Source: Acephala macrosclerotiorum
Taxonomy: Eukaryota > Ascomycota > Leotiomycetes > Helotiales > Mollisiaceae
Length of the DNA stretch: 64,000 bases
Direction: 5' to 3'
NCBI GenBank assembly: GCA_014904845.1
Contig: MU119288.1
Coordinates: forward strand, 24,618 to 88,617
Part shown: piece after piece, positions 12,290 through 23,889 of the stretch
How positions within the stretch are numbered: position 1 is the stretch's first letter
Layout of the letters: every line of letters begins with the position of its first letter
Position numbers and translations under genes: made by a program
The notes under the pieces: generated by a model
The model's database searches: none
What the model saw: only the letters and a program-made list of their open reading frames with translations
Told to the model about the DNA's origin: nothing

Positions 12290-13579
12290 TCAGTGCACCA
12301 CTAGCGGAGTAGAAGTCGTCGCAGCCTTTTCTAAAGCCGTAAAAGATAAGACCTGTGCGTCCTCTCCTCCCTCCACAACATCGATCACTGAAATCCCCAA
12401 GTCGTCATCACAGGCCCCTCAGCCAGCGGCCTCGGCGCCCAAATCGCTATCTTCCTCGCCTAAGGCCACCCCGCCAGCATCCTCCTCGGCCGCACTCCAT
12501 CAAAAGTTGACCCCGTATTCGAAGAGATCAAGAACATCAGTTCCTCAACAAACGTCCAATTCATCCCTCTCGACCTCACACGATTCTCCTCCATCAAGAC
12601 CGCCGCCACAGTGATCTTAAGACCGTGGACAAGATCGACGCCCTGATCAACAACGCCGGCATCATGGTCTCATATCCTACACCTCGACAGCAGACTGTGT
12701 AGAAGCACAATTCGGAAGCAACCACATCGGGCATTTCCTTCTCACCAACCTCCTTATACCCAAGATCCTCACTGCAGGCCCAGGAGCCAGGATCGTGAAT
12801 CTATCCAGCAACGGATACCAAGTTGGCGAGGTGCGATTCGACGATTATAATTTCTCCGATGGGAAAGAATATAATGTTTGGATGGCATATGCCCAATCCA
12901 AGACTGAGAATATTTTGTTTACCGTGAGCTTGGCGGAGAAGTTGAGTCCGAAGGGGATAAGTGCTTTTGCTGTTCATCTGGGGGTTATTTGGACGAATTT
13001 GGGGGCTCATGTTCCAGGCGAGGAATGGCCTGTTTTTAGGAAGACGTTTGCTGATCGAGGTATACGCTTACTTCCTTCCGAATTTGACGTTACAACTCAT
13101 AGGTCCAGGCTTCCACTTAACTATAGGCATTAACAAGGATGTCGCCCAAGGAAGATCATACACCCTCACTGCAGCCTTGGACCTGTCACTTGAAAGTGAG
13201 TGCAACTCTAGATGATACTATGGAAACAAAACTGTCGCTAAGGTTAGAATATTCAGGCGCTTACCTGAGCAGCTGCGCTCCGGAGGAAACTCCTGAATAT
13301 GCTAATAGCTCCGAGAACGCGCAAAAATTGTGGGAGTTGAGTGAGAAGATTGTGGGCAGAAGTTTGACTTATGAAACGAGAACATGGAAATTAGCATTTG
13401 CGATTTCCCAGCCTCGAGTAGACTTTCTGGGCAAAATTTTCTTGCACCAGGACGTTCGCAGTTCGAAATACCTTTCCTGGCCTAGGACAGCTAGAGAAAG
13501 TCTATGGAAGGCTGGGAGACTAAAGACGCTGATCGGAATTGAAAGTGCAGTGGATATGTTGAGTGATAGGAAGGGATAG
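12290..13579 (+). pseudogene. Decayed short-chain dehydrogenase/reductase (SDR)
   Basis: The Rossmann start reads VVITGPSASGLGAQIAIFLA (about 12402-12470), immediately followed by an in-frame TAA at 12471-12473. FIPLDLTRFSSIKTAA follows. The frame then shifts before IDALINNAGIM (about 12638-12668) and shifts again into GSNHIGHFLLTNLL and RIVNLSSNGY. The active-site pair is present as YAQSK (about 12888-12902). The expected HPGV reads HLGV. A C-terminal piece in another frame, NSSENAQKLWELSEKIVGRS (about 13300-13370), is the usual end of this fungal SDR group; the frame then runs on to 13579. Intact relatives are NAD(P)-dependent oxidoreductases close to retinol-dehydrogenase-type SDRs. With one stop and at least two frame changes this copy is not functional. 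Confidence 0.8.
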
Positions 13580-14117
13580 AAAGTGTAAACAGATCAGGTA
13601 TATATTTCCCCTCTATACCTCCGTGTTCATGTCACCATTCCTCGGGGGAAGCGCAAATATTCTGGCTTTGTCTCCAGTGGAGGACTCCTGTCTGCCTCAT
13701 CAACTTCGGCAATCGAAGCTTCGATGGTCGATGCTAAAGGTAACCGAACCGTCGTCTAGAGTATCCGCTGACCCCACAATTGGCTTGCTCGTCGCTGCTT
13801 CATCTTCGTGTTCTCTCGTGTGCGCATCCTAGATGTCCAAAGGTAGCGCAGAGATCGATGCCTCAAGTGTGCGGAGAAGTTCTCGAACAGAACAGCGTTG
13901 TCTGGCACGGACCTAGTCATGTGTTCCTTGCGCTGCAATGTTGCCGAGGAGTGAGCAGCGTTTTGTCGCGTTGTTATGGCGAGTCTCTACTAATCAGAGA
14001 GCATAGGAAGGAGTAGGTAGGTTCGTAGAATCGCAAGGAAAGGGAGGTTTTAGAATAGAGATGGAGGTGGGGGCTCCATTGTGCTTTCCAGAACATGCCC
14101 TTTGAGCTGGAACTTGT
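13580..14117. other. Intergenic, no gene seen
   Basis: Convergent spacer between the SDR remnant (+) and the HeLo/E2 gene (-). It should hold both 3' ends. No other feature is visible. Confidence 0.5.
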
Positions 14118-16227
14118 TCAAGTGATCCTCCTATTCTCTGGGATAGCCTCCAGCCCAAATGCCGTCCTGATAGACACAGGTGACAGCACAATAGTATCAT
14201 CGACGTCACTTTTTTTCGATGGATGAGATTTCCACCCGTCATTAGATCTCTCCTCGCCATAAGGAGGAAGACTTGCCCCTCCTAGATTACGCAGGATATC
14301 CTCGCAATTAGCGTCGAAGCGCAGATTCCACAGCCGAATACTAGCCATGAACTTCTCGGTCGCTTCTAGCTGTCTGTCTCGGCCAAATATGGAGTCAACG
14401 AATTCGGTCCCAGCATTCTTGCCGAGCTGTGCCGAGTCGTTCCCTTTCTTCTTTCCTGCTTTAAGCATAGGCTCCTGGCAAGATTTCAGAAGTTTCTTAA
14501 GCTTGTTAAAGAGCCTCTCCCCAGATTCGATAAAGTCGTCGACCATCTCCTTGTCCTCCGACCTGCGAACTCGGTCTATAGATTCCTCGGCACGCTTGAC
14601 CTTTCCAGCTAGTTGGATCAGAAGAAGCCATAGCTCACCTGACATGTCTGCGATTGGTGTGGCCGGGCCGTGGTGGTAGACTGTCCAGTCGTATATCCAC
14701 TTGCCCAGAGAATTCGCATCGAACACGCTTCCGAGGAGCATAATCGGTTCTTCAGTAGGATCCCAATTTTTGATCGAGTAGCCGGGAGGAATTCGATGCC
14801 TGCGTGCATCCTCTTCAGTTGCTTTTCGGGTGAGTGGAGCTTTCTTACTCTGGGCCGGTTGGGTGTATGGTCGTGCTGGTGTCGAAGATCGGCGACGTCG
14901 ACAAGGGGCGTCGTTATACGATGGCCTGGAGATCAAAGAGTTAGCTATTGCGGTTCTTTTGCTCCTCAAAGGTCATATTCACTTACTGCTCCCACTGTTT
15001 CGGCTTTGGGCAAACTTTGCCCTCATGCATCACGAAGTCATATTCAGGATCACCGCGGTGTATGTGTGCAGCAGATCCATAAGTCGGTGGCAATTTAGCG
15101 TTTAGAGAGAAATAATATGGCGAGCATAGGCGGTAATCACTATCACGAGCTGCACCATGCCCACGGTATCTATAACCTGACCTCTTAGTCTGCGAATTAT
15201 ATGCGCGGTAAATTACCCCATCGATCAGGTAATCCACATACTCGTTTGCGTTCTTGTTAGGCTCTCCGGAAGACGCTCCAAAGTATGGAGAATTTCTCTG
15301 CTGAGGACGTCGTGGCGTGGGCGAGTTGTATTGGTAGTTTGGATGGTAGTTGTATTGTCCTCTAAATTGTGCCCCTGGCTTGGATTCAGGGGTGCCCGTC
15401 AATTTGTTTAGATTGCTGTCATTCAAATTTCCAGAATCATCTTCACTGGCATTGTGCGATTCCACAGACACGGGTTGAGCACTCGATGAGGACAGCTTTT
15501 GCTTTTTCTCCCAACGAGGAGAAGACCAGGAAGCTCGTTTGCCATTGGAACTGGTGCATACAGTTGTCCTCTGTATGGTAGATGTGCGAGGGTTTCCAGC
15601 TTTTGATGAATGACTGGGGCGCCGTGATGACGCACTCATTCTCGTCTGACTGAAAGATCGTTTAAGCAAGTCGACATACGTGAAATATTGCGATTCGGGT
15701 TCTTCTTTGATGAATTGCACTCTCCCTACGATCTTGCTACGAAGGTCGAATTCTGCTATGGGTCTGGGACATGAGATTATGGCGAACGGCACAGCGGATC
15801 GTTTTTGGTACAAACGTTTCTCTAGCTCGAGGCGGAGGTCCCGGACCATGCGCCATTGCTCAATGTCTGAAAGACGACCTCCGGCAATCTGCTTCAGACG
15901 ACGATTCTGCTGAGCATCACGATGAAGGAAAGAGTCCACGATGTCTTCCACTCGACTCGTCCTGATTTTCCGCTCGCTGTCGGTTGTGTCAGACTGCACG
16001 CGATCACCCGACGAACCTGGAGAGACTGGATCAACCGAGTTCGTGATAAGTTTGTCCTCGAACTTCTGCCGCCAATAATCCTGAACAGCGGACGGGTCAT
16101 CTCGGACCTCGCTACCGCAGTCTATATGAGCAATATCCGAGGAGCCTTCTGAGCGGGCCGGACCCGACGTTGCATTCTCGTCGATGAAGCGAAGTGACTC
16201 CTCGTCTGGCTTTTTCGGACTGGTGGC

Positions 16228-16734
16228 GTAGCGTTGCGTCCACAATTTTGCGGCTTCGTGAAAGCCCTCTGGGTCCTCGACATACTTTTGTGCGATCTCG
16301 GGTACCAGTGGATCATGAACGTTGGGGGACGCGAGCAGTCCACAAATCGCGATGAGAAGTGCAAGTAAAGACCACATATCTGGCGATGTTCGTTGTGACC
16401 AAAGAGCTGTGCTTTCCGCGAAGTGGCCCCTCAAAGAGGGGGGTACTTTCGAAGGATTCCATTTCTGTTCATAATCTGCACACAAGGCACGAGTTCTTGG
16501 ATCAATGTTTGGGTGGTATATCTTTGTATGGAAGCGCAAGGTAGGGGCACCCGGTGGGGTCTTCTGAGATGCTGTCACCAAAATCCAGAAGATACCGCCT
16601 TGGTAAGCTGTGTCAGGAGGCCCTTCGATGCTGGCTAATATTTTTCCAAGATCATCTCCGACAGGCGTTGCACTGACGAAGGGAACATGAGCTTTTCGAA
16701 TCAGCTTCAGTTCATGGAACATTCTCTTCGCAAC
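16228..16734 (-). other. UBC (E2) domain inside the fusion gene
   Basis: The alignment by eye to UBE2D/Ubc4-type E2s covers nearly the whole fold. Helix 1 is KRMFHELKLIRKA. SATPVGDD and IEGPPDTAYQGGIFW match the beta-meander. IYHPNID precedes the cysteine codon TGT at 16482-16480, with one extra residue between HPN and Cys compared with UBE2D. An insertion of roughly 20-25 residues follows KWNPS, then LLASPNVHDPLVPEIAQKY and the last helix EAAKLWTQRYA. The Asn of HPN and the Cys are both kept, so thioester chemistry is possible in principle. The insertion near the active site argues for a specialised or non-canonical E2. Confidence 0.85.
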
Positions 16735-17001
16735 CGAAGTGCTGTTATGCGCTTGGACAACCAATTTTGGTCCAATGTCGATCCAGTAATAAAGGTCTGA
16801 ATCAGCGATCTCCGCCATCGCGTCACCGTCATTAGCATCACCAGTCTCGAAGCTCAGCATCCTTGGTGCTGATCGCGACCTTCCAATCGTTTCGGCGAGC
16901 CATCGTTCGTGCTGTGGAGTATCTCTCGATGACGCGGGGGTTCCGAGGTCCTCCGAAATATCCATATCAGAAAAAGACATGGTTCCGTCTAAGTCGAAGC
17001 T

Positions 17002-17091
17002 GCATTGCTTGTGCATATCAATGCAGTTCGAGCATGACAGTATTCCTTCTGTGGTAGAGCACGAGAGCTTAGCATCTTCACATTCCGCGCA
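17002..17091 (-). other. C6 zinc-cluster-like motif inside the fusion gene
   Basis: Six cysteines are spaced C-x2-C-x6-C-x8-C-x2-C-x6-C (CAEC, then KLSC, then CSNC and KQC). This is the spacing of fungal Zn2Cys6 binuclear clusters. The basic residues that usually follow the second Cys (RRRK) are replaced by EDAK, so sequence-specific DNA binding is doubtful. It may be a structural or protein-binding cluster. Confidence 0.65.
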
Positions 17092-17971
17092 TGACCGACT
17101 GTTCATGATACTGTTGGGCATGGACTCGTCAACGTCCATTTCGTCCACAGTCTCAAGGACGTGTTCGGACGGCTTTGTCTTGGCAGTGTGGAACGAGTAC
17201 GTCGAAGCATTGCTGCGAGGTTGAATGGCCCTCTCGGCATCCACCATCGATGCAATCACCACGGAGAGTCTCTTACTGGCAGCATCCGAAACAGTCTTGT
17301 GGATGGAAGAGCCAGAGTGATGTGAAGTAGCCTCCTTAAGGAGATCCAAATCCTCTTCGTTTGTGATTGTATTGATCGCTTCGTGGATACGAAGCGCTTC
17401 GTAACGCTGCTGGACTACGCCAAGAGACGTTGTGACCTGATACAAGCCGTCTAGTAGCGTCGCGTAAGGCCCATATCGTCGTTCTTCTTGTGGACTTCTG
17501 TTTTTGTCCTTTCTGCACTCGAACTTTTAATCTCTCAAAAGACTTCTGGAAAATCCGAGTCCCGCGAAGAGTGGTGAGACCTTCTCAAAGACCAGACCCG
17601 TTGTAACGTCATATTTTCCATCAATCGCGGCCACGCTGTCTAGAAGCTGTCGAATGTTGTCCAAAGCTCGGACTTGTGGAAGGTCAAGACGGGTGTTGTA
17701 TGGTATGGTAGGTTCGTGATCGAATCGCCCAGATGGCAGACCGACAGACTCTCCCCATAGTTCGAATCGTAGTCGTTGCAGACCAAGCTAGACACGAACC
17801 TTTGATTAGCAACGAACGTAAAGCTTTCAAGAGGTCTAATTTTCTTACCAATGCAGATAATTCCTCATGTTCCCTGCTACAATCCCTGGCAGAGACAACG
17901 ACGTCAAAAACATCTACGCATGCGGAATACAAGGCTGCGACGCCAAGTGCCAAACCAACAGCTTCAGCCAT

Positions 17972-19069
17972 TTGTCATTAGAGCATGGTGTATACAAAAG
18001 GGATGGGCATCGAATAGGTATGGTTTCCGCTGCATTTCTAGCAGTCGGGAATGGATGGGAAACTATTGAAAGAGATGGAAGCCGTGGAGGGAAAGAGGTG
18101 TTGTACGTGCTGGCAAGTGAAGTGCAAAGACGCTGCGCCACCTTGTGGTTCTGGACGAACGGCTGATCAGAAGGCTGACTGAGGAATTCTCTAAATGTAC
18201 AAGTCAAATTAACATAGAAGGAATATTATAATCTTCCAACGAATCCCAGGTGTAGATTAAAGTAAAGACTTGACGTTGTTTTCGTCTGAATGCTGCAACA
18301 GCTTCTGCAGCGACGAACAAGATGCCCAGCAAGTGGGTCTACAGTCACGTGTACCTTTCTTTTCCACCGTCCCTTTTGTGTCGCTTTTCTTGTATGCAAC
18401 TTCTATTTCTCTCAATCTAAGCCCCTTGATTTCTCATTTTGGCCTTCCAAAGCTCTCCATGATCCCGCAAACGCTGCAGTGCAAGGCCACCCGTTCGTAT
18501 CCTCCTCAGTGGCCACGAACCTTATACCTGTTCATCGGGAGCTTCATTCCGATACGATAGGCCTGATTGAGGCTTCTCCCGGAATCATGGGTAGTAATTG
18601 CATTTTCCAAAGGTCATTGGCTACAACTTCACAAACCGCTTCTCCAGACTCCATATCCTCAGGACGTGATATCAAAATTTCACTCCACCACTTTCTCAGC
18701 ATACAATCTATGGCGCTCAGAGAACCCTAATATGGCACATTCTGGAGAACTCTTAGTAGGCAAGATTCTTATTGGCCGTGGCGATAGCAAAGTTGCAACG
18801 GTGCTGCCGGCGAACGTGGACAGTATGCCGAACTTCTCCACTTCACCAGTGTTATCCTTCAACTCTTCTCACGCGACCATTCACGATCAGAAGATTTCTT
18901 GACAACCATGCCTACTCTTATCAACGGCCATGCTTGGAATCGATAGAGCTCCGTGGTTGTCCAAGCAATTGGACGCGACCGTGACCTGATATATCTCTAC
19001 GATGTCGCCCCTGAAGATGAGGTTTCTCCTCTCCTTCAACCGTCCGGAAGCGCGACGTGATATCTCACG
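17972..19069. other. Divergent spacer, no supported gene
   Basis: About 1.1 kb between the HeLo/E2 gene start (-) and the transporter remnant (+). Several short open stretches occur at 18270-19000, but none matches a family I recognise and frames change every 100-150 bp. It may be another eroded gene or just the two promoters. Confidence 0.4.
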
Positions 19070-20929
19070 ATGGGCTTCTCAATCAAAGATGTTAATGTTG
19101 AAACTCCTCCTAAGGATATTGCCGAGGGCGTCACCAAAGAGATTGGTGGTGATGCCCGCCAGGCGACCGAGATCGAGCACCAGATGACATTCTTCGAGGC
19201 CGTCAAATTATACCCTGGTGCCGTCGGCTGGTCAATCTTCTTCTCGCTCGGTATAATAATGACTGCCTTCGATCCTCAATTGCTAGGAAACCTATACGCG
19301 ACTCCGGCTTTCCAGAAAGACTTCGGGTATCTCTTCGAAGGGACTATATCATCAGTGCAGCTTGGCAGACTGGGTTGGGTATGGGAAACCCAATTGGGCA
19401 ATGTGTGGGAGCTCTTGGCGCGGCGTATCCAATGGAATGGTTTGGCCGGAAGAAGGTATACACATTTCTGGCCGAATTCAGACGATTTTTCCTGACAATA
19501 ACAGACATTTGCTGCCTGTGTTGCCCTTACAGCAGGGTGTATCTTCATCCAATTCTTCGCACGATCGCTCAACGTCCTACTTGCAGGCGAACTCCTTGGT
19601 GGCCTCATCCTCGGTACCTATGGTAAGTGAAATCGTGCCCTTTATTTGAAGGGATATTCGCAGTCAATGTATTCGCGAGTACTATGATGCGACTCCTAAA
19701 TCATACTTCAAATCTCACACTGATCTAATGTAGCAACAATCGCTCCAGCTTACGCATCTGAAGTCTGCCCGATCGCCCTTCGTGGCGTCTTGACAGCCTT
19801 CATCAATCTCTGCTTCGTTATAGGACAATTGATCGCCAATGGAGTTATCGCCGGTACCTCACAGCTAGACACCCATTGGGCCTATTCTGCCCCTTTCGCC
19901 GCGCAGTGGTTCTGGCCTTTGGTCATTCTCATTGGGATGCCATTTGCACCTGAATCTCCTTAGTAGGTGCGAAAAAGTCGAATTAAGGATGCGGAGAAGT
20001 CGCTCAAGAAATTGTCTTTCTCTGGTTTCAATGTCAAGCCAACATTGGCTATGATCATTGAGACTGACCGCCTGGAGTTGGAGATGGAGACGGGTACCAC
20101 ATACTGGGACTGCTTCAAGCCTATTAACCGTCGTCGGACGGAAATATCTGTTGGGGTTTACACCATCCAAGTCTTCAGCGGTATCTATTTGGTAGGATAT
20201 GCCACATACTTCTTCCAACGTAAGTGTCCATTCAGATATCTGAGTTCTCTTCAGCGTCCGAGACTTATCGAACGCGCAAAGCTTTACTAACACATCCTAG
20301 TGGCCGGCCTCCCTACTGACAAAGCCTTCGACATGGGCGTTGGCTACCTTGCAGTAGGCTTCGTTGGCACCCTTGCTTCATGGTTCCTCCTCTCCAAAGT
20401 CGGTCGTCGCCGCATCTACATCTACGGTATCGCCGTTCTCACAGTAATGATGTTCCTGATCGGCTTCCTTGACTGCGCGCCCCACTACTCTGAGCGTCCC
20501 GGCATTATATGGACCCAATCCGTTTTCATGATCATCTGGAACGGTATCTACGATTTGACGATTGGTCCTGTATGTTTCGTGATCATTTGTGAGGTGTCAG
20601 CGACGAAAGTTAGGGCAAAGACTATTACGATTGCAACGGCTGTTCAGGCAGTGATGGGCATTGTGATGACGGTTGCGATTCCGTATATGATCAATCCTGA
20701 TCAGGCAAATATGAGAGGGAAGCTGGGATTCTTTTTTGGTAAGCTCTGAGCATGATATGTGTTGGCACTGGATATGAGCTAATAGCACCAAGGTGGATTG
20801 TCGCTCATCTCATTCGTTTGGGCGTACTTCCGTGTCCCTGAGACTGTCGGACGGACGTATGAGGAGCTCGACATCATGTTTGAGAGGAAGCTTCCCACAA
20901 GGGCATTCAAAAATTATAAAGTTGTTTAA
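19070..20929 (+). pseudogene. Broken MFS sugar transporter, alpha-glucoside permease type
   Basis: Nearly the complete fungal maltose/alpha-glucoside H+ symporter sequence can be read: FFEAVKLYPGAVGWSIFFSL (TM1), AAWQTGLGMGNPIGQ, AYPMEWFGRKK, GELLGGLILGTY, APAYASEVCPIALRG, GRRRIYIYGIAVL, and the family ending FRVPETVGRTYEELDIMFE. Introns are visible after GRKK (about 19457-19510), after LGTY (about 19622-19733), after YFFQ (about 20220-20299) and near 20740-20791. Two lesions break it. One base is missing after LFEG (about 19340), which shifts the frame. Where relatives have PESPWW, the two Trp codons read TAG TAG (19961-19966). Both are TGG-to-TAG changes, i.e. G-to-A after T, the context produced by RIP. 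The rest of the coding sequence is well kept, so inactivation looks recent. Confidence 0.85.
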
Positions 20930-21726
20930 ATCTTTGAGCTTCGTGGCGTCAATTTGTCGGTGGGGACCGCTTGAGTTGTGTCTGAGCTTGAGAACAGACA
21001 CATACCAAATGAATAATAATGTTTGCAAATATGATTGAATCATTTATCCATTGAACCCAACCCTTCCTTTTCAGTTGTTTCTCACTGCCCGTCTCAGCCA
21101 TTTCTCCACAGTGAATGCGAACCCTTTTGAGAAGACCATGAGCTAAAGCACGTGACTGATGGTATGAATTCCACGCCCTTTCATCTCTTTCTTATAATGT
21201 GATTTCCCAACTAAATTAGTTCCACAATATGTATAGCTTCCTAAGCCAGTAGAATAGATAACACGACTCCGCTGTTCGAATTTTCATGTGAGATTACATG
21301 CTGGCGCCGCTATTTTGGCGTTGTTGCCCATTTTTATCTTATATTCGCGAGCTTTCTCTTCCTCCTTCGTCTCAGCACAAGTTTCCGCATACTCGTCAAC
21401 AGCCTTTCGCACACCTAACCGCAAAGTTGTGGGATAATGCTGCGATTTCTTTCTTTTGTTTGATTAAGCAGCAGCCTGCTACACTGTCTAAAACGGCATT
21501 GATAGCTGCTACTAGAGCTTCACCATCCCCCTCGTCTTACTTCCTACATCACCGTCATCGAGCCACGTCGTACTCACCCAGCTGTCGTTTTCCAGTCGAT
21601 TTTTGACCTTGGACCAACTCCTCTGCCAAGACATTTTGACGATCCGAAAGTTAAGCTCAGGTGTGAGCGAATCCAACCTCAAACTGAGCTGGAAATTTGT
21701 TTCCGCTTCCTGTCTTCGATGATACC
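20930..21726. other. Intergenic, presumed promoter of HET gene
   Basis: No coding sequence recognised. The last 400 bp are pyrimidine-rich, as expected for a fungal promoter and 5' leader. Confidence 0.4.
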
Positions 21727-23492
21727 ATGAGGCTCCTCGATTCGAAAACCCTTGAGTTCCACGAATTCATAGGCTCAAATGCGCCGCTATACGCTATCCT
21801 TTCGCACACCTGGGAAGATGGCGAAGTATCTTTCCAGGAAATGTCCGTCGATATCGAACGACCGTCTACTAAGCCGGGGGTTCAGAAGATCAAAAACTGC
21901 TGCGAGCTTGCGCTTTCAGATGGCTTTCAGTATATGTGGATTGACACATGCTGCATCGATAAGACGAGCAGTGCAGAACTCTCTGAAGCCATCAACTCAA
22001 TGTATCGGTGGTATGAACAGTCGCGCGTATGTTACGTCTTTTTGACCGATGTTCCTGCAGACGGAGATATCCACCACGAGCATTCGGAATTTCGGAGAAG
22101 CCGATGGTTCGGAAGGGGTTGAACTTTACAGGAGCTAATTGCACCTTCGAGCGTGGTATTCTACGGACGAGAATGGAACGAGATCGGGACCAAAAGTAGT
22201 CTGCAACAGCTCATCGTCGAGGTCACCAACATACATTACGAACTTCTTTCGGGTAAAAGGCACCTGTACGACTTCAGCGTCGCTCAAAGAATGTCCTGGG
22301 CGTCCCATCGAGAAACAACAAGACAGGAAGACATCGCTTATTGCCTAATGGGGATATTCGAGGCGAACATGCCCTTGCTATATGGTGAAAGAGGTAAAGC
22401 CTTCCTCCGGCTACAGGAGCAGATTTTGAACACATCGGGTGATGATAGCATACTAGCCTGGACAGGATCCATACTTCGAGGCAATTGCCTCGCAGCCTCT
22501 CCGGCAGCGTTTGCAAGTTCTGGGAACTTCATCTACACACCTTCTCCCCCCGGAATCTCAAAGTCGAGTCATGCCCTCACCAACAAACGTCTCTATATAG
22601 AGGCTAAGGCACTACGAAAGGGAAATTCGAGCATTTGCATTGTCTTGAATTGCAAAGATCGCGTCAGTCAATCTCGACTTGGAATCAGGTTCCAGCAATT
22701 CTCGCCGGGAGAACCGTATGTCAGAACCACCTGGGAGAAACTTCACTTCGTAACGGAGGATGCATTGCAAGGAGAAGAAGCGTCGACAGTTTCAATATAT
22801 TTGCAGGTTATTCCGCGAGCGTTACTTTTCGAGGTCCTTGAGAAATCGATTTTTGCTTGCCATGTGGAAACAAGAGGCCTCCAAGAAATGGAATTACCTT
22901 TGTGGGTAGTCATAGGCACTTGGAACAGGAGTCTGGCGAACTGAGAATCATTTCCCCATCTGAAGAGCTTTCACACACGACTACATCTACCTCACCCTCG
23001 ACTATGTTTTGGTTGACCGCGGACGGATTTTCTTCGACCACTTTGCGTTTCTACTGTTCCAGTACAGACTCCTACTTCGATGTTGTGCTGCTTCGCTACA
23101 GAAACGGCAATCAAGGACCATGGCCTCCGACATCAGTCAGCATACACAAAATTCCCACAGTCGAGAGTAAAAAGTGGCCTCTTCATAGAAAATTCGAGAC
23201 AGGATCAAACGACCCCGATAGAACAAACTGGCATGACCCGTCAAAGACGGTATGGATCAAAGTTGGAATACGACCTTATGGTAAAAGTCGGGACAAGGTC
23301 GTGCTCCAGACTCGTGCGAACAAAACGTTTTCTTCAACCAAGGACGAATTCGAGTACGATGGCATTGATCATATCCCCGAGGATGCTTCTAGGAGAAAGA
23401 CATCCTCAGTCGCGCAGGTTTTCAAGCTCAGCATTGATTGGGACGCCCCCGGAGATCACACGCGCTATGAACCTTTAGGCCCTGTACTCTGA
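21727..23492 (+). pseudogene. HET-domain protein with TGA in the signature motif
   Basis: The ATG at 21727 begins MRLLDSKTLEFHEF, followed by the HET hallmarks YAILSHTWEDGEVSFQ, YMWIDTCCIDKTSSAELSEA and INSMYRWYEQSRVCYVFL. The third hallmark, usually RGWTLQELIAP, reads RG-TGA-TLQELIAP (TGA at 22120-22122). The frame then continues through EDIAYCLMGIFEANMPLLYG, the standard end of the HET region. A second lesion, at about 22880-22930, moves the C-terminal part into another frame (22857-23492), ending YEPLGPVL. No intron with a credible length explains either break. HET proteins trigger heterokaryon incompatibility cell death. This copy would make only a protein of about 131 residues unless the stop is bypassed. 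Confidence 0.85.
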
Positions 23493-23653
23493 CGACTTCC
23501 AAACTTCACATTCTTTTTTCGCCCGCACATGATACATAAGTATTCTTCAAAATTCGAGCGAATAAGAAGCTCTGAAATCTTATTTGAAGAAGTGCTGGAG
23601 TAACTCACCGTGAGACACGAATTGTCTCCGACGTTTGGTCATTGGGTCGATTC

Positions 23654-23678
23654 GTGGTGGTGGTGGTGGTGGTGGTGG
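23654..23678 (+). repeat. (GGT)n microsatellite
   Basis: About eight uninterrupted GGT triplets lie just upstream of the second HET remnant. Confidence 0.9.
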
Positions 23679-23889
23679 CTGATGAGTTCTGCACGGCGAG
23701 GTGGCAGTGCAGCACACCGACATTGAGGCTACTAAGTACTGTCATTTCCCCTCCTCTATCAACTTCCCAGCACCATTCTTTCACCAAGAGAAACTCGGAA
23801 ACATGGACATTTTGGAACCTTAAGGGAGGCCCCCAAACCAATCCCGAAACATCAATTCGAGCGCCATATCTCTCCACTCCTCTCGACTC

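Larger units (their letters stand above)
14118..17971 (-). pseudogene. HeLo + C6 zinc cluster + E2 (UBC) + gp1-like fusion, one in-frame TAA
   Basis: The exon model is 17971-17849, 17787-14987 and 14925-14118, giving 1243 codons with one TAA at 17529-17527 (codon 128). Domain order: (1) a HeLo-type prion-inhibition/cell-death domain start, MAEAVGLALGVAALYSACVD, then LRFELWGESVGLPSGRFDHE; (2) a zinc-cluster pattern C-x2-C-x6-C-x8-C-x2-C-x6-C (17091-17002); (3) a UBE2D-like E2 domain (16734-16228) with PVGDD, YQGGIFW, YHPNID, an active-site-position Cys in ALCADY, and DPLVPEIAQKY; (4) a long polar, Tyr/Ser-rich linker; (5) the C-terminal domain known in many fungal proteins as vegetative cell wall protein gp1, with LLGSVFDANSLGKWIYDW and SGELWLLLIQLAGKVKR. 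After the TAA the frame continues cleanly for over 1100 codons. That suggests a recent nonsense mutation, a sequence error, or unusual decoding. Alternatively the second part is a separate gene starting at an internal ATG. Confidence 0.75.

Noticed and set aside
17336..17518. Minus-strand ORF with MQKGQKQKSTRRTT as an alternative link across the TAA
   Set aside because: It is in a different frame from both the HeLo part and the following conserved text, so it cannot join them.
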